Origin: Prosapia bicincta
Taxonomy: Eukaryota; Arthropoda; Insecta; Hemiptera; Cercopidae
Assembly (NCBI GenBank): GCA_036971475.1
Contig: JBAIZL010000002.1
Location: 128,529,533-128,593,532, forward strand
DNA length: 64,000 nt
Direction of reading: 5' to 3'
Shown: piece by piece, positions 54,545 through 63,760 of the stretch
How the letters are laid out: every line of letters begins with the position of its first letter
Numbering within the stretch: the first letter of the stretch is position 1
Made by a program: the position numbers and the translations under genes
Notes under the pieces: model-generated
The model's input: the letters and a program-made list of their open reading frames with translations, nothing else
Database searches by the model: none
What the model was told of the DNA's origin: nothing

Positions 54545-54998
54545 GTAAGCTAAGAACATGCCTTCCTAACATTAAAGTTCTTTTATTTGTTGACGCGTTT
54601 CGGAATAACTCCATTCTCAAACTTAAATAGTACTTAATAAATTTGTTGAGTACTGTGGGCTAATTTTTTACCTAAATAAATAATACCCACTAACAAGATA
54701 CAAAAATCTTTATTTTACCACAGTTACTTTATGCACATTTCGATTACATGGTAATCATCTTCAGAAGTACTAAGAATAGTACACCTGAAGATGATCACCA
54801 TGTAATCGAAATGTGCATAAAGTAACTCTGGTAGAATAAAGATGTTTTTATTGTGGTTAGTGGTTTTTATTCATTTAGTTATTAAATATTATTACCTTAA
54901 GTAGTACTATATAATTAATATTTACGTTTTGAGAATTAAATTATTCCGAAATCCGTCAATAAAGAAAATTTATGTTTGGAAAGGCGGAAAAACGTACT
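54545..54998. mobile_element. Second long palindrome of Penelope-like termini
   Basis: Inner arms (54674-54772 and 54777-54880) match well around a 4-nt centre 'agaa'. The outer arms extend the inverted similarity to about 54545 and 54998 with more divergence ('gacgcgtttcggaataactc' on the left; 'attattccgaaatccgtc' on the right). Each inner arm has a hammerhead-like motif and 'cataaagtaact'. The outer segment carries a second, weaker motif of the type 'ccgaaacgcgtc' (minus strand, about 54590-54625), also common at Penelope-like ends. No protein is encoded. Confidence 0.7.
54723..54772 (-). ncRNA. Hammerhead ribozyme-like motif (palindrome B, left arm)
   Basis: Minus strand: CUGAAGA (54764-54758, allowed because the seventh core position is free), helix II GAUUAC/GUAAUC with a CAU loop, GAAA (54741-54738), helix III AUGUGCAU, and predicted cleavage after AUA between 54730 and 54729. 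Helix I pairs UACUU (54769-54765) with AAGUA (54729-54725). The copy in the right arm (plus strand, 54785-54822) has a C-A mismatch in helix II and no helix I, so it looks decayed. Confidence 0.65.
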
Positions 54999-55769
54999 GA
55001 AATGTATAAAAATATTCCCAACAGAATTAAAAATTAGTAGATTCAGAATAAAATCATGTATTTATATTTGTATTTTGCTTAGAAAATTATTTAATTATTA
55101 CTTGCTGCTTCTTGACTTTGGGTCCTCGACTTCTAACACTGGGTTATAGCGTCAGTCAACTGTCTTGAAATGCTCTTGACGCCAATCCCCAAAATGTTAG
55201 TGACAAGATAATTTATTCCCAGTTCTAGACTTTTCTCTTTCTTGTTTGGAGCTGGAAAGAGAATATCTTGAGTGATTCATATTGTAATCCACGTGCTCGG
55301 CTTAGTGGTGAGCCAGCGAAGATGAACCCTTATACGTATTCCACTCGGGTAATGTGCCCTATCTGCGCTCTGGCGGCAAATAATGCAACCTCTCATAGCA
55401 CCCCTCCATTTAACGCAGGTCCAGCTGGTTTTGGCTGAATTTTAAATAACGTTCTCTCAGTTAAAGCAGACTTCCACCTGACTATCTATTCCTCTTGAAA
55501 GAGCTAGTCAATCTTACTCTTGTGACAACGAGAATAGGGATTGTTGCACAGGTATCATTTCGGCTGCAACTCTGGGTTTTTGATCAGCTAGCTCATTTTC
55601 GCTTACAATACACTGATCATGTACTCACATCATTAATACAGTATTTCCATTAATTGTCAGTTTATTGGTTAGATTTCTTATTTTCTTTATTCTATTTGCA
55701 CCAGGAGATGGACAGTAGAGAGCTTGTAATGCTGACTTTGAGTCCTGCTGGTTAATTAATTTATACTGT
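54999..55769. other. Spacer, no gene seen
   Basis: No recognisable coding, RNA or repeat feature. The base composition is slightly less AT-rich around 55300-55450. Confidence 0.5.
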
Positions 55770-55822
55770 TATATAAAAATCTAATGGTGTATGTGTTTGT
55801 TTGTTTGTGTGTGTATGTGTTT

Positions 55823-55863
<41 letters not shown>

Positions 55864-56327
55864 GTGTTACTCAATCACGTAAGAACTACTGGACCCATTG
55901 AGCTGAAATTTCATATGGACATTTCTATGATCCCTGGTTAACACATAGGCCTATTTTTATTTAGAAACTCCGTCAGGGTAACGCCCCACTGGGCTTGAAA
56001 ACTCCCTTAACACTCAATTATCTATACTCCATTACATACTTGGCTTAATCAGCTGATAATCACCTGTAAAAGTAACTTTTAAACACAATTAAACAGGTGA
56101 TAGTAAATGATTGTTGTTATTCATCTTTCAAGGTTAGTTATACTTTACAAATGTCATGTTACAAGCAGAAACTTTTCCTTCTCCTGGATTTTGAAGGCAA
56201 AAATCGATAAGTTTATAATCTATAGTTTGATATATGTAATAGGATTTAATTTCAGTAAATTAAATTCACCCCAAGTACAAATACAAATTAAATCAATACA
56301 AATATACGAAGGACAGGTACTTTGCTA
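55770..56327 (+). mobile_element. Helitron-like non-autonomous element
   Basis: It begins around 'atataaaaatctaatggtgt', passes into a GT microsatellite (55824-55862), and continues with 'gaactactggacccattgag', 'ctgaaatttcatatggac' and 'aacacataggcctatttt'. It ends 'cgaaggacaggtactttgct' followed by 'agta', i.e. a CTAGT-type terminus at 56323-56327. Start, internal module and end fit non-autonomous Helitrons known from insects, which end in CTRR before a T. The GC hairpin normally preceding the end is degenerate here. The 73-codon frame at 56107-56328 lies within it and is not a recognised gene. Confidence 0.6.
55824..55862. repeat. (GT)n microsatellite inside the Helitron-like element
   Basis: About 18 uninterrupted GT repeats after an impure 'tttgtttgtgtgtgtatgtg' leader. 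Confidence 0.95.
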
Positions 56328-57244
56328 GTAATACGAATAATAAAATTTGTGAAACCTTTTTTATTTTAAAAATTTATAAACAAAGACATTACATGTACAC
56401 ATCTCTGGATAAAAACATGTTTCCAAGAATATAAAACCATCTATTTTTAAAATAATTTATTTCATTTTTAAATACTTAGAACGTTTTAGCTAGTGGGAGT
56501 GGAAAGATAAGCGTAATTTAATAAAACAATTTGCACAGAAAAATTCCGTATTAGCAATAAAGCTGACAATCATCAAGAAATAAAAGCCTGAACGAACGCG
56601 TTGCAAGTGTGGTTATGAAAATGGAACACTGGCTTGTTTCTTCTGAGTTTAAAATGGAGCTCAAACTGCAGATCTTAAGATGAATACCACTAACAGATTG
56701 CGGTCTTTTGGGGTGTGGGCTTATTGACTTGCCGAGGATATCTTGGGCGCTGAGTGTGAGTATTGTGCAGATGTTAGGCGGGAAGTGAAATGACCTCCAA
56801 ATTGAAATTTGTATAAGGTTTAATATTCCTCATATCATGAAGAAGAATAATTATGCAGAACTTCAGCTAATAGCTTAATTTCCTAAGGAAGAGGAAAGAG
56901 GAAGAAGGAAACATTGGTTGAAGGATCTAAGAGATTTTAATGGAAGGACGTTTGCAGTTCCTTTAAGGAGTTTAGCCTATTTTTACAGTTGAAATACGAA
57001 CACCACTTCTTAAAGCGGAAGTTGCAAAGAGAAGAAGAAGAAGAAGAAAAAGTTTTATTGGCTGAAACGTTTTGGTAATATCTTAAAACATAGGTAATAT
57101 AAACAGAAATAGAGGATCCGGCCAAATGATCTGAAGGTTTGTAAAAAAAAAACACAAAACTAGAAAGAATATAACGTTTTATTGCTTAATACAGAAGAGT
57201 GTTAATGCAAACTCATGGAAATTAAATTAGAACACCCGATTTTA
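56328..57244. other. Spacer, no gene seen
   Basis: AT-rich DNA with a short GAA run near 57031-57050. The 72-codon minus-strand frame (56937-57155) is low complexity (serine run from the GAA repeat). Confidence 0.5.
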
Positions 57245-57700
57245 TCCGTTTAAGGTGTGAAAATAACGCCTGTAAATGATGTCCTTTTATGATCATGCAT
57301 TGTTTTTGTAGTCTCGCAGCTGCCGAACAGCTTCTCTAACATTGCAGGAGATTGATTAGAGATTTATTGACTTATGGCTTCTTTAAGTTCAACCAGAGTA
57401 GGTTTGTTTGTGTTAACTCTTCCTTTAAGGAACAACCACGAGAAAAATCACAAATGCTAAGGCCTGGGGAGCGAGCTGGCCATACAATGTCCCCAAAACG
57501 AGAGATGACTCGGCCACGAAACTTGTTTCTAAAAAATTCCATCACCTTAACTGTATGGTCAGTTGCCCCATCCTGCTGGAACCACATCCTCCTCCGCACT
57601 AAACGATTTCTCAAGTTCAAGGATCAGGAAGTTTTGTAACAAGAACAGATAACGTTCGGAATCGACCGTAACGGTTGTATGTACAACGTCACAAAATATT
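57245..57700 (-). pseudogene. Tc1/mariner-superfamily transposase, C-terminal half, broken
   Basis: The minus strand reads the second half of a DDE transposase of the IS630/Tc1/mariner superfamily. VTVDSERY and NFLILELEK (about 57690-57620) come first; a frameshift follows, then MWFQQDGATDHTVKVM with the second catalytic Asp. GRVISRFGDIVWPARSPG comes next, then ICDF with the third acidic residue about 40 residues later. A second frameshift near 57440 shifts to NKPTLVELKEAISQ, an in-frame stop, then SPAMLEKLF and TGVIFTP near 57245. Family members have RSPDLTPCDFFLWG here, so several key positions have drifted. The N-terminal helix-turn-helix and first catalytic Asp are missing and no terminal inverted repeats were found, so it is a dead fragment. 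Confidence 0.85.
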
Positions 57701-58013
57701 TAATGTCTACATTGAAAATACAGTAATATTTATTTTCATATCAAACAATAATATTCCCATATTAAAATATATTGCGTACAGTTCACCATAAGAGAGCTTT
57801 AACACTGTCAGTGTGAAGCTAAGAATAATCTTATCAGAAACCGGTTTCTGTGACGTAACCAAAGTCATCAGGTCATCTTGTGATTTTCAAATTGTAATAC
57901 CTCAGAAGGACTCACGAAATTGCAATTTTGTCAGTTGAAAACACTTATGGACATAACTTTGTGTAATAATATTTTAAATAATAAACCCAATAACCACAAA
58001 ATAACATTATTTA

Positions 58014-58062
58014 TTCACTTGATGTACATTTCAGTTACAAGGTAACCATCTTCAGAAGTACT
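58014..58062 (-). ncRNA. Hammerhead ribozyme-like motif downstream of the Penelope-like frame
   Basis: Minus strand: CUGAAGA (58055-58049), helix II GGUUAC/GUAACU, GAAA (58032-58029), helix III AUGUACAU, predicted cleavage after AUC, between 58021 and 58020, and helix I UACUU with AAGUG (one G-U pair). It lies about 115 nt 3' of the stop codon of the GIY-YIG frame, where the terminal repeat of a Penelope-like element is expected. It ties the motif in the two palindromes to this element class. Confidence 0.65.
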
Positions 58063-58125
58063 GAACAAAAAATTAATTTAAATTAAAATGTAACATATAT
58101 AGCAAAAAATATTGAGATTATAAAT

Positions 58126-58922
58126 TTAATTCTTATTTTGTCTTAAACATTGTCTCTTAAAATCAGCTGATTTTTAATTTAATCAATCAAAGAATATAAA
58201 ACTGAATTAAGAATAGGCCCTTTGTCACAATTCATTAAATTATTGTGTCTACATTTATATATATAAATACTTTTAAAAACATTTAATAAACTTATGTCGA
58301 TAACATTTTTCATTAACTTAATATTATTGACATTTAAACTATGGTTTGTGTCTATTATATGTTCTGCTACACTAGATTTTTCTGGTCGGAGGTACTTAAT
58401 ATGGGATATATGTTCTTTAAATCTAGTGACGATTTTTCCCCTAGATTGTCCTATATAAATTTGATTACAATCTTCACAATTTATTTGATATATACCCGAA
58501 TTTTCTAACATAGGAATTTTATTTTTTGGATTCCCTAACAAACTTCCTAAATTATTTGAACTTTTATACGCGATTGTAATATTAAACTTGTTAAAAATAC
58601 TGTCCAATCCTCTTGTAATATTCATGTCATACGGTAAACTAATGTATCTTCTATTTCCTTCTTCCGGTAATAAATTTGAGGCACCTTTCATCAACAGTCT
58701 TCTTTTTTGTTTCCGTAATATGTTGTCAATAACTTTAATGTCAAAATGGTTCCACCTAGCAATATATTTATTATTTTTTAATTCATTAAAATCTTTTTTT
58801 TTGTTAGCGGCACTTTAATTGTGACAAAGGGCGTATTCCTAATTCAGTTTTATAATCTTTGATTGATTAAATTAAAAATCAGCTGATTTTTAGCGACAGC
58901 GTTTAAGACAAAATAAGAATTA
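58126..58922 (-). mobile_element. Truncated Penelope-like retroelement with inverted flanks
   Basis: A 5'-truncated Penelope-like element on the minus strand. The reading frame is flanked by inverted copies of about 103 bp (58126-58228 and 58818-58922), both containing 'aaaatcagctgattttt' and 'tttaatcaatcaaag'. The right copy repeats the last codons and 3' UTR of the element in the opposite direction, so this is a tail-derived inverted duplication joined to a truncated copy. Such inverted terminal fragments are known in Penelope-like elements. Its reverse transcriptase domain is missing. Confidence 0.8.
58179..58814 (-). pseudogene. Penelope-like GIY-YIG endonuclease domain, 5'-truncated
   Basis: Open for about 211 codons from 58814 to the stop at 58179-58181; the first 40 codons precede any start. 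Penelope-like elements encode RT followed by a GIY-YIG nuclease that nicks the target for insertion. Numbering from the TTG at 58694: the linker with ISLPYD and ITIAYKSSNN is typical of the class; GIY is at 67-69, a C-X2-C pair at 73-76, YIG at 80-82, the conserved Arg at 91 in TRFKEH, VAEHIIDTNH near 109-118, and SIYIYKCRHNNLMNCDKGPI near 142-161. The position where the catalytic Glu is expected appears to be K141. The frame starts exactly where the right inverted copy ends (58815-58818), so the RT part was lost at insertion or duplication. Plus-strand frame 58588-58818 is its shadow. Confidence 0.85.
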
Positions 58923-58942
58923 AGATGAAAGTAACACTGGCT

Positions 58943-59390
58943 GATCGCCTTAAAACAAAAACAAAAAAAAAACAAAAAAATTAATAACTAGAACACTTGT
59001 AGTTTCTTATTTCTTAATCAACGCGTTTATATGCATTGCCTTCGAACCGCTAACTTGGGGTTCTAATAATAGGAAGAGAATGTGAAGCGGGGACTGCTTC
59101 CATTTTTTATTTTCGTTTTACGAGGGATTTTAAAGAGGAGACTCTTCTTTGTGACCCACCTAACTAATCACCTTCATGCAAGAGACCCTTTACCCTTGGT
59201 GCCATATCTCCCTTGTATTTTCTACTAGAAGGTTTTATAGCCTCCTCAAAATCCATTCTTAATAGGGGATAAAAGTTATATTGATCGCCTTAAAAAAAAA
59301 ACAATAAATAAAAAAATAATAACTAGAACGCTCTTAGTTTCTTATTTCTTGATAAACGCGTTTATATGCATTGACTTTGGACCGCTAAGT
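58943..59390. repeat. Direct repeat pair, about 107 bp, 335 bp apart
   Basis: 'gatcgccttaaaa...' followed by 'taataactagaac', 'gtttcttatttctt' and 'aacgcgtttatatgcattg' occurs at 58944-59052 and again at 59279-59388 with roughly 15 percent difference. The second copy contains a perfect 14-bp palindrome 'ataaacgcgtttat'. About 230 bp of non-coding DNA lies between. The pair could be remnants of terminal repeats or a simple duplication. Confidence 0.7.
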
Positions 59391-59928
59391 AAGCCTGCAT
59401 ATATAAACAAACAACTGGTGACACGTGAAACGCGAGTTAAAACGGCAAGCTCATTTAGTTTAGCATAAATGCATGGCACTGCTTCGTAGAGCTGTAACAA
59501 TCACCTACTTGCAGAACGTACCAAGATGGGTTTAATCAGATGGCAGGTGGCTCGATGATCGACACCGTGAGGATGTATGTTAACGCGTTGTGCAAGAAAC
59601 CGGTCCCTTCACCTTGGAACATCGCTTCTCGTTGCATTCTTCTCGTTACGGATGAGCATGAACAGAAACACGTGAATGCTGGTATTATGAAATAATGTTG
59701 ATGAAACGTTATAAATTTTAAATTAATATTTGACTGATTGAGTCAAAATAATAAAAGTTTAAAAGTGTATAGTACCGAATTTACTAACAATCTACTATTG
59801 AAATAAAAAAAAAACCATTATTACATCATAATAGCATCCTTATAAGATATAAACACGTTATCGTAACGCCATTTATTTTAAGAGAAAAAGTCTTCAAATG
59901 TTTATAAAAAAGAGATACCGCAAGAAAA
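59391..59928. other. Spacer, no gene seen
   Basis: AT-rich DNA before the 36-bp array; no coding or RNA signal seen. Confidence 0.5.
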
Positions 59929-61435
59929 TGGTGACCTAAATTCACCTACAAATTGTTATAAAAATGCTGATCTATCCTCACAATGAAGTATAAAAATAGT
60001 GATCTAACCGCACATACAAAGAGTTGTAAACATGGTGATCTAACCGCACATACAAAGAGTTATAAACATGATGATCTAACCGCACATACAAAGAGTTATA
60101 AACATGGTGATCTAACCGCACATACAAAGAGTTATAAACATGCTGACCTAACCACGGTTACAAAGAGTAATAAACATGCTGACCTAGCCACGGTTACAAA
60201 GAGTAATAAACATGCTGACCTAACCACGGTTACAGAGAGTAATAAACATGCTGACCTAACCACGGTTACAAAGAGTAATAAACATGCTGACCTAACCACG
60301 GTTACAAAGAGTAATAAACATGCTGACCTAGCCACGGTTAAAAAGAGTTATAAACATGCTGACCTAACCACGGTTACAAAGAGTTATAAACATGCTGACC
60401 TAACCACGGTTACAAAGAGTAATAAACATGCTGACCTAGCCACGGTTACAAAGAGTAATAAACATGCTGACCTAATTGCAAATACAAAGAGTTATAAACA
60501 TGCTGACCTAGCCACGGTTACAAAGAGTAATAAACATGCTGACCTAATTGCAACTACAAAGAGTTATAAAAATGCTGACAGCCGCACATACAAAGTTATA
60601 GACATGCTGACCTAACCGCGCTTACAAAGAGTTATAAACATGCTGACCTAATTGCAACTACAAAGAGTTATAAAAATGCTGACAGCCGTACATACAAAGT
60701 TATAGTCATGCTGACCTAACCGCGCTTACAAAGAGTTATAAACATGCTGACCTAACCGCGCTTACAAAGAGTTATAAACATGCTGACCTAACCGCACCTA
60801 AAAAGAGTAATAAACATGCTGACCTAACTTAAGTTACAAAGAGTTATAAAAATGCTGACATAGCCGCACATACAAAGTTATAGACATGCTGACCTAACCG
60901 CGCTTACAAAGAGTTATAAACATGCTGACCTAACCCCACTTACAAAGAGTAATAAACATGCTGACCTAATTTCAACTATAAAGAGTTATAAAAATGCTGA
61001 CATAACCGCACATACTCGTACAAAGTTATAAACATGCTGACCTAATCACGCTTTCATAGAGTTATTAACATGCTGACCTAATCACGCTTACAAAGAGTTA
61101 TAAACATGCTGACCTAACCGCGCTTACAAAGAGTTATAAACATGCTGACCTAACCGCACCTAAAAAGAGTAATAAACATGCTGACCTAACTTAACTTACA
61201 AAGAGTTATAAAAATGCTGACATAGCCGCACATACAAAGTTATAGACATGCTGACCTAACCGCGCTTACAAAGAGTTATAAACATGCTGACCTAATTTCA
61301 ACTACAAAGAGTCATAAAAATTCTGACATAACAGCACATACTCGTACAAAGTTATAGACATGCTGACCTAATCACGCCTTCATACAGTGATAAACATTGT
61401 CACGTAGCCGCAAATACAAGGAGATATAGACATGT
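59929..61435. repeat. 36-bp minisatellite, about 41 copies
   Basis: The unit is of the form 'aaacatgctgacctaaccgc' plus 'gcttacaaagagttat'. Both outer edges are degenerate, while units in 60130-60540 are nearly identical. From about 60570 some units lose bases ('gctgacagccgcac', 'acaaagttatag'), and a 10-unit block recurs with an offset of about 362 bp (landmark 'accgcaccta' at 60791 and 61153). Because 36 is a multiple of three, the first 17 units form one open plus-strand frame of 210 codons (59983-60615) with the 12-residue period SNKHADLTTVTK; indels end it. Confidence 0.95.
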
Positions 61436-61756
61436 TTTTATTTCAATAATTTGCTGGCTAGACTCTTGTTGGAAGTAAGCGACTCTATCAGTAACTAAGG
61501 ATCAGGATGACCTTCCGTTAGGCCTACCTTACTTCACGTAAGTTCCTTATCCTCTTGTTTATAAAGGAGTGCAACTAATACATATTCCTTTATGAACCCG
61601 ATAGAGAGTACATCAACTACAGTACTGCACAAGTAATACCACAACGAGCTCCTATGTCCTCTACGAAAAAGTTCAAGCCTATGTTAAATCTACAATTAGC
61701 CTTTTTAGAGTCCTTATTTATCGTTGGCTACAGTATTAGTTTCGGCTGAACGCCTG
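61436..61756. other. Spacer, no gene seen
   Basis: Short unique stretch between the minisatellite and low-complexity DNA; nothing recognisable. Confidence 0.5.
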
Positions 61757-61975
61757 AAAAAAAAAATAATAATAAAGACATCAACAACAACATAAAATAA
61801 TAATTATAACATAAATCATAATAATATTAGCAGTAGTGGTAATAGTAATGAAAATATTAATAATAATAACAACAACAACAACAATAATAATAATTATTAT
61901 TATTATTATAAAAACAGCAACATTAATTTAAAATAATAATAATATAAATAATAACAATAACATTGTAAATAATGG
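61757..61975. repeat. (AAT)n/(AAC)n low-complexity tract
   Basis: Impure runs of 'ataataata', 'aacaacaac' and 'ttattatta', with no other base pattern. Confidence 0.9.
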
Positions 61976-62383
61976 AGTAAACGGGCGAGTTTTTGTAACT
62001 AGCATCTAAAATTTTAGGTTAAATCTGCTCTAGTTTTTGTAGTTATATATTAAAAAAAAAAACATAGACACACATTTAAAATGCGATTATAAAATAATAA
62101 GGTACCAACGGGCTTATCACCACGTCGTACTGTCAGGTCGAGGGGACGGCTGGACGAGCACTTGTAAGTACAAGCAGACGAATAGCAGACTGTAACACGG
62201 TTACTGAAGGTGTCCTACTGACTTCCGCGTGACTCATTTTGACCTATAGTAAGTTTATCAATGACTTATAGAAACACGTGTTTTAGAATTTCGTTAGCAT
62301 TATGTACATTTAAACACGCGGCATCTTCCATGTGTTCGTTTGAAAAACGTGACCTGCTTCTTATTCCAATATTTAAAAAAATA
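61976..62383. other. Spacer, no gene seen
   Basis: Unique-looking DNA; a GC-richer patch at 62100-62230 has no coding frame. Confidence 0.5.
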
Positions 62384-62941
62384 CAGTAAAATCTTGAAAA
62401 TCCGAGTCCCGATTCTCCTTTGAAAGGAAATGAGTAGGGCGTCCATGAAATGTTTATATCAATACTGTATTTTCCTTCCTCCCCGTTCCCCTCCTGTTAT
62501 ATCATTCAGTTCACTAATGTTCTACAGATTGGTGTGTTACCCAACTCCATCAGTTGCGTATGGACGTTCTTATCAGTTATGTTTAGATGCATGACCGAAC
62601 GTCAATAGGCCATAAATATCTTTTTTTAGCTACGTTGTAAGTTTCGACAGTCGACAAATATCCCTTAGAAAGCACAAATGTCTAGTCTTTTGCGTGACGT
62701 ATCAGGAAATAAACTCTTATGAAGCAAACAAATCAATCAAACATGAATACGCTCATGATTAACTGAACTGGTCTTTATTTCACCACATTTATATAGATAT
62801 GAGGGATTTTACTCTATTAGGAGTCTTATTAGAAGTCTGTATTTTTTTCTAATCCATAGGAACGTATTTTCGTGTAATCCGAGTTTTCCGTAATCCGAGG
62901 GGTCTCGGACACATTCACTTGGAATTATCGAGACTTTACTG
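62384..62941. mobile_element. Pogo/Tigger-like MITE, 558 bp
   Basis: The left end 'cagtaaaatcttgaaaatcc' and the reverse complement of the right end, 'cagtaaagtctcgataattc', are matching terminal inverted repeats, and each is bordered by TA, the target-site duplication of the Tc1/mariner/pogo group. Next to the right end, 'gtaatccgag' occurs twice, as in pogo-type termini. The interior has no transposase, so it would depend on an autonomous relative. Confidence 0.75.
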
Positions 62942-63640
62942 TAATAAGAAACAACAATTTCTGTATTTCATTGACACTCCTTCAGTTAGTTACTGTAAGT
63001 AAATGTTACTTGGAATCGCAGCCAGTCACGCAACAGCTGTTGGTAAATGAGTAACTACGGTAGTTGCATGTTACAATCACGTTAGAAGCTTCAGGCATTA
63101 GCGATTAGCAGGTGTCAGCCAGGCGTTAATGTTCATACCACTAAGTACAGTGTTTATTGACGACTACAGTACAGTCTCATTACAACAGATCCTATTAAGC
63201 CGGACGATGCTTATAACGATATGTGTTTTATAAATAAATTACGTCCAAACTGCTAAAAAAGCGAACATGCGCCTTCCGGCCCGCGCCGTAGTGTCTAACT
63301 CCTGCTGAATGATCGCTATTACCTCCTGTCAAGTGGAATTTTCTCTAATATAGATGCAATAGAACTGTGTAGATAATGTAGAAATATTACTTATAATGAT
63401 AACTGAAAGCCATTGAACATATATTAGTATGTTACACTTTTCTATAGTAGCATTAATTAATTTATGATTGTTGAGGACGGAAGATGTGTCCCACTGTCAA
63501 GTCAGACCGTTACTCACCGTTGTTTTAGGATAGGGGGGGGGGGGAGGTTTGGATATTAGCATAGCCAAAATAGCTGTATTATTAAAGAGTATTGGGGTTA
63601 TATTGCCAAAACGTGTATGTGAGTTATATAATGTAATTGG
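62942..63640. other. Spacer, no gene seen
   Basis: Mostly unique DNA with a run of 12 G at 63533-63544. No supported gene. A 66-codon frame (63549-63749) runs through the GT tract and is not a gene. Confidence 0.5.
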
Positions 63641-63643
63641 GTG

Positions 63644-63644
<1 letters not shown>

Positions 63645-63702
<58 letters not shown>
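63645..63702. repeat. (GT)n microsatellite
   Basis: About 28 uninterrupted TG repeats. Roughly 58 bp separate it from the stop codon that bounds the Penelope-like frame. Confidence 0.97.
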
Positions 63703-63703
<1 letters not shown>

Positions 63704-63760
63704 TTGGAAATATTATATGTATAAAATACAACAATTATTGAAAAGCTAAAAACTGACTGA

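Noticed and set aside
54785..54822. A fifth active hammerhead in the right arm of the second palindrome
   Set aside because: Helix II has a mismatch and the flanks cannot form helix I, so I list it only as a decayed copy.
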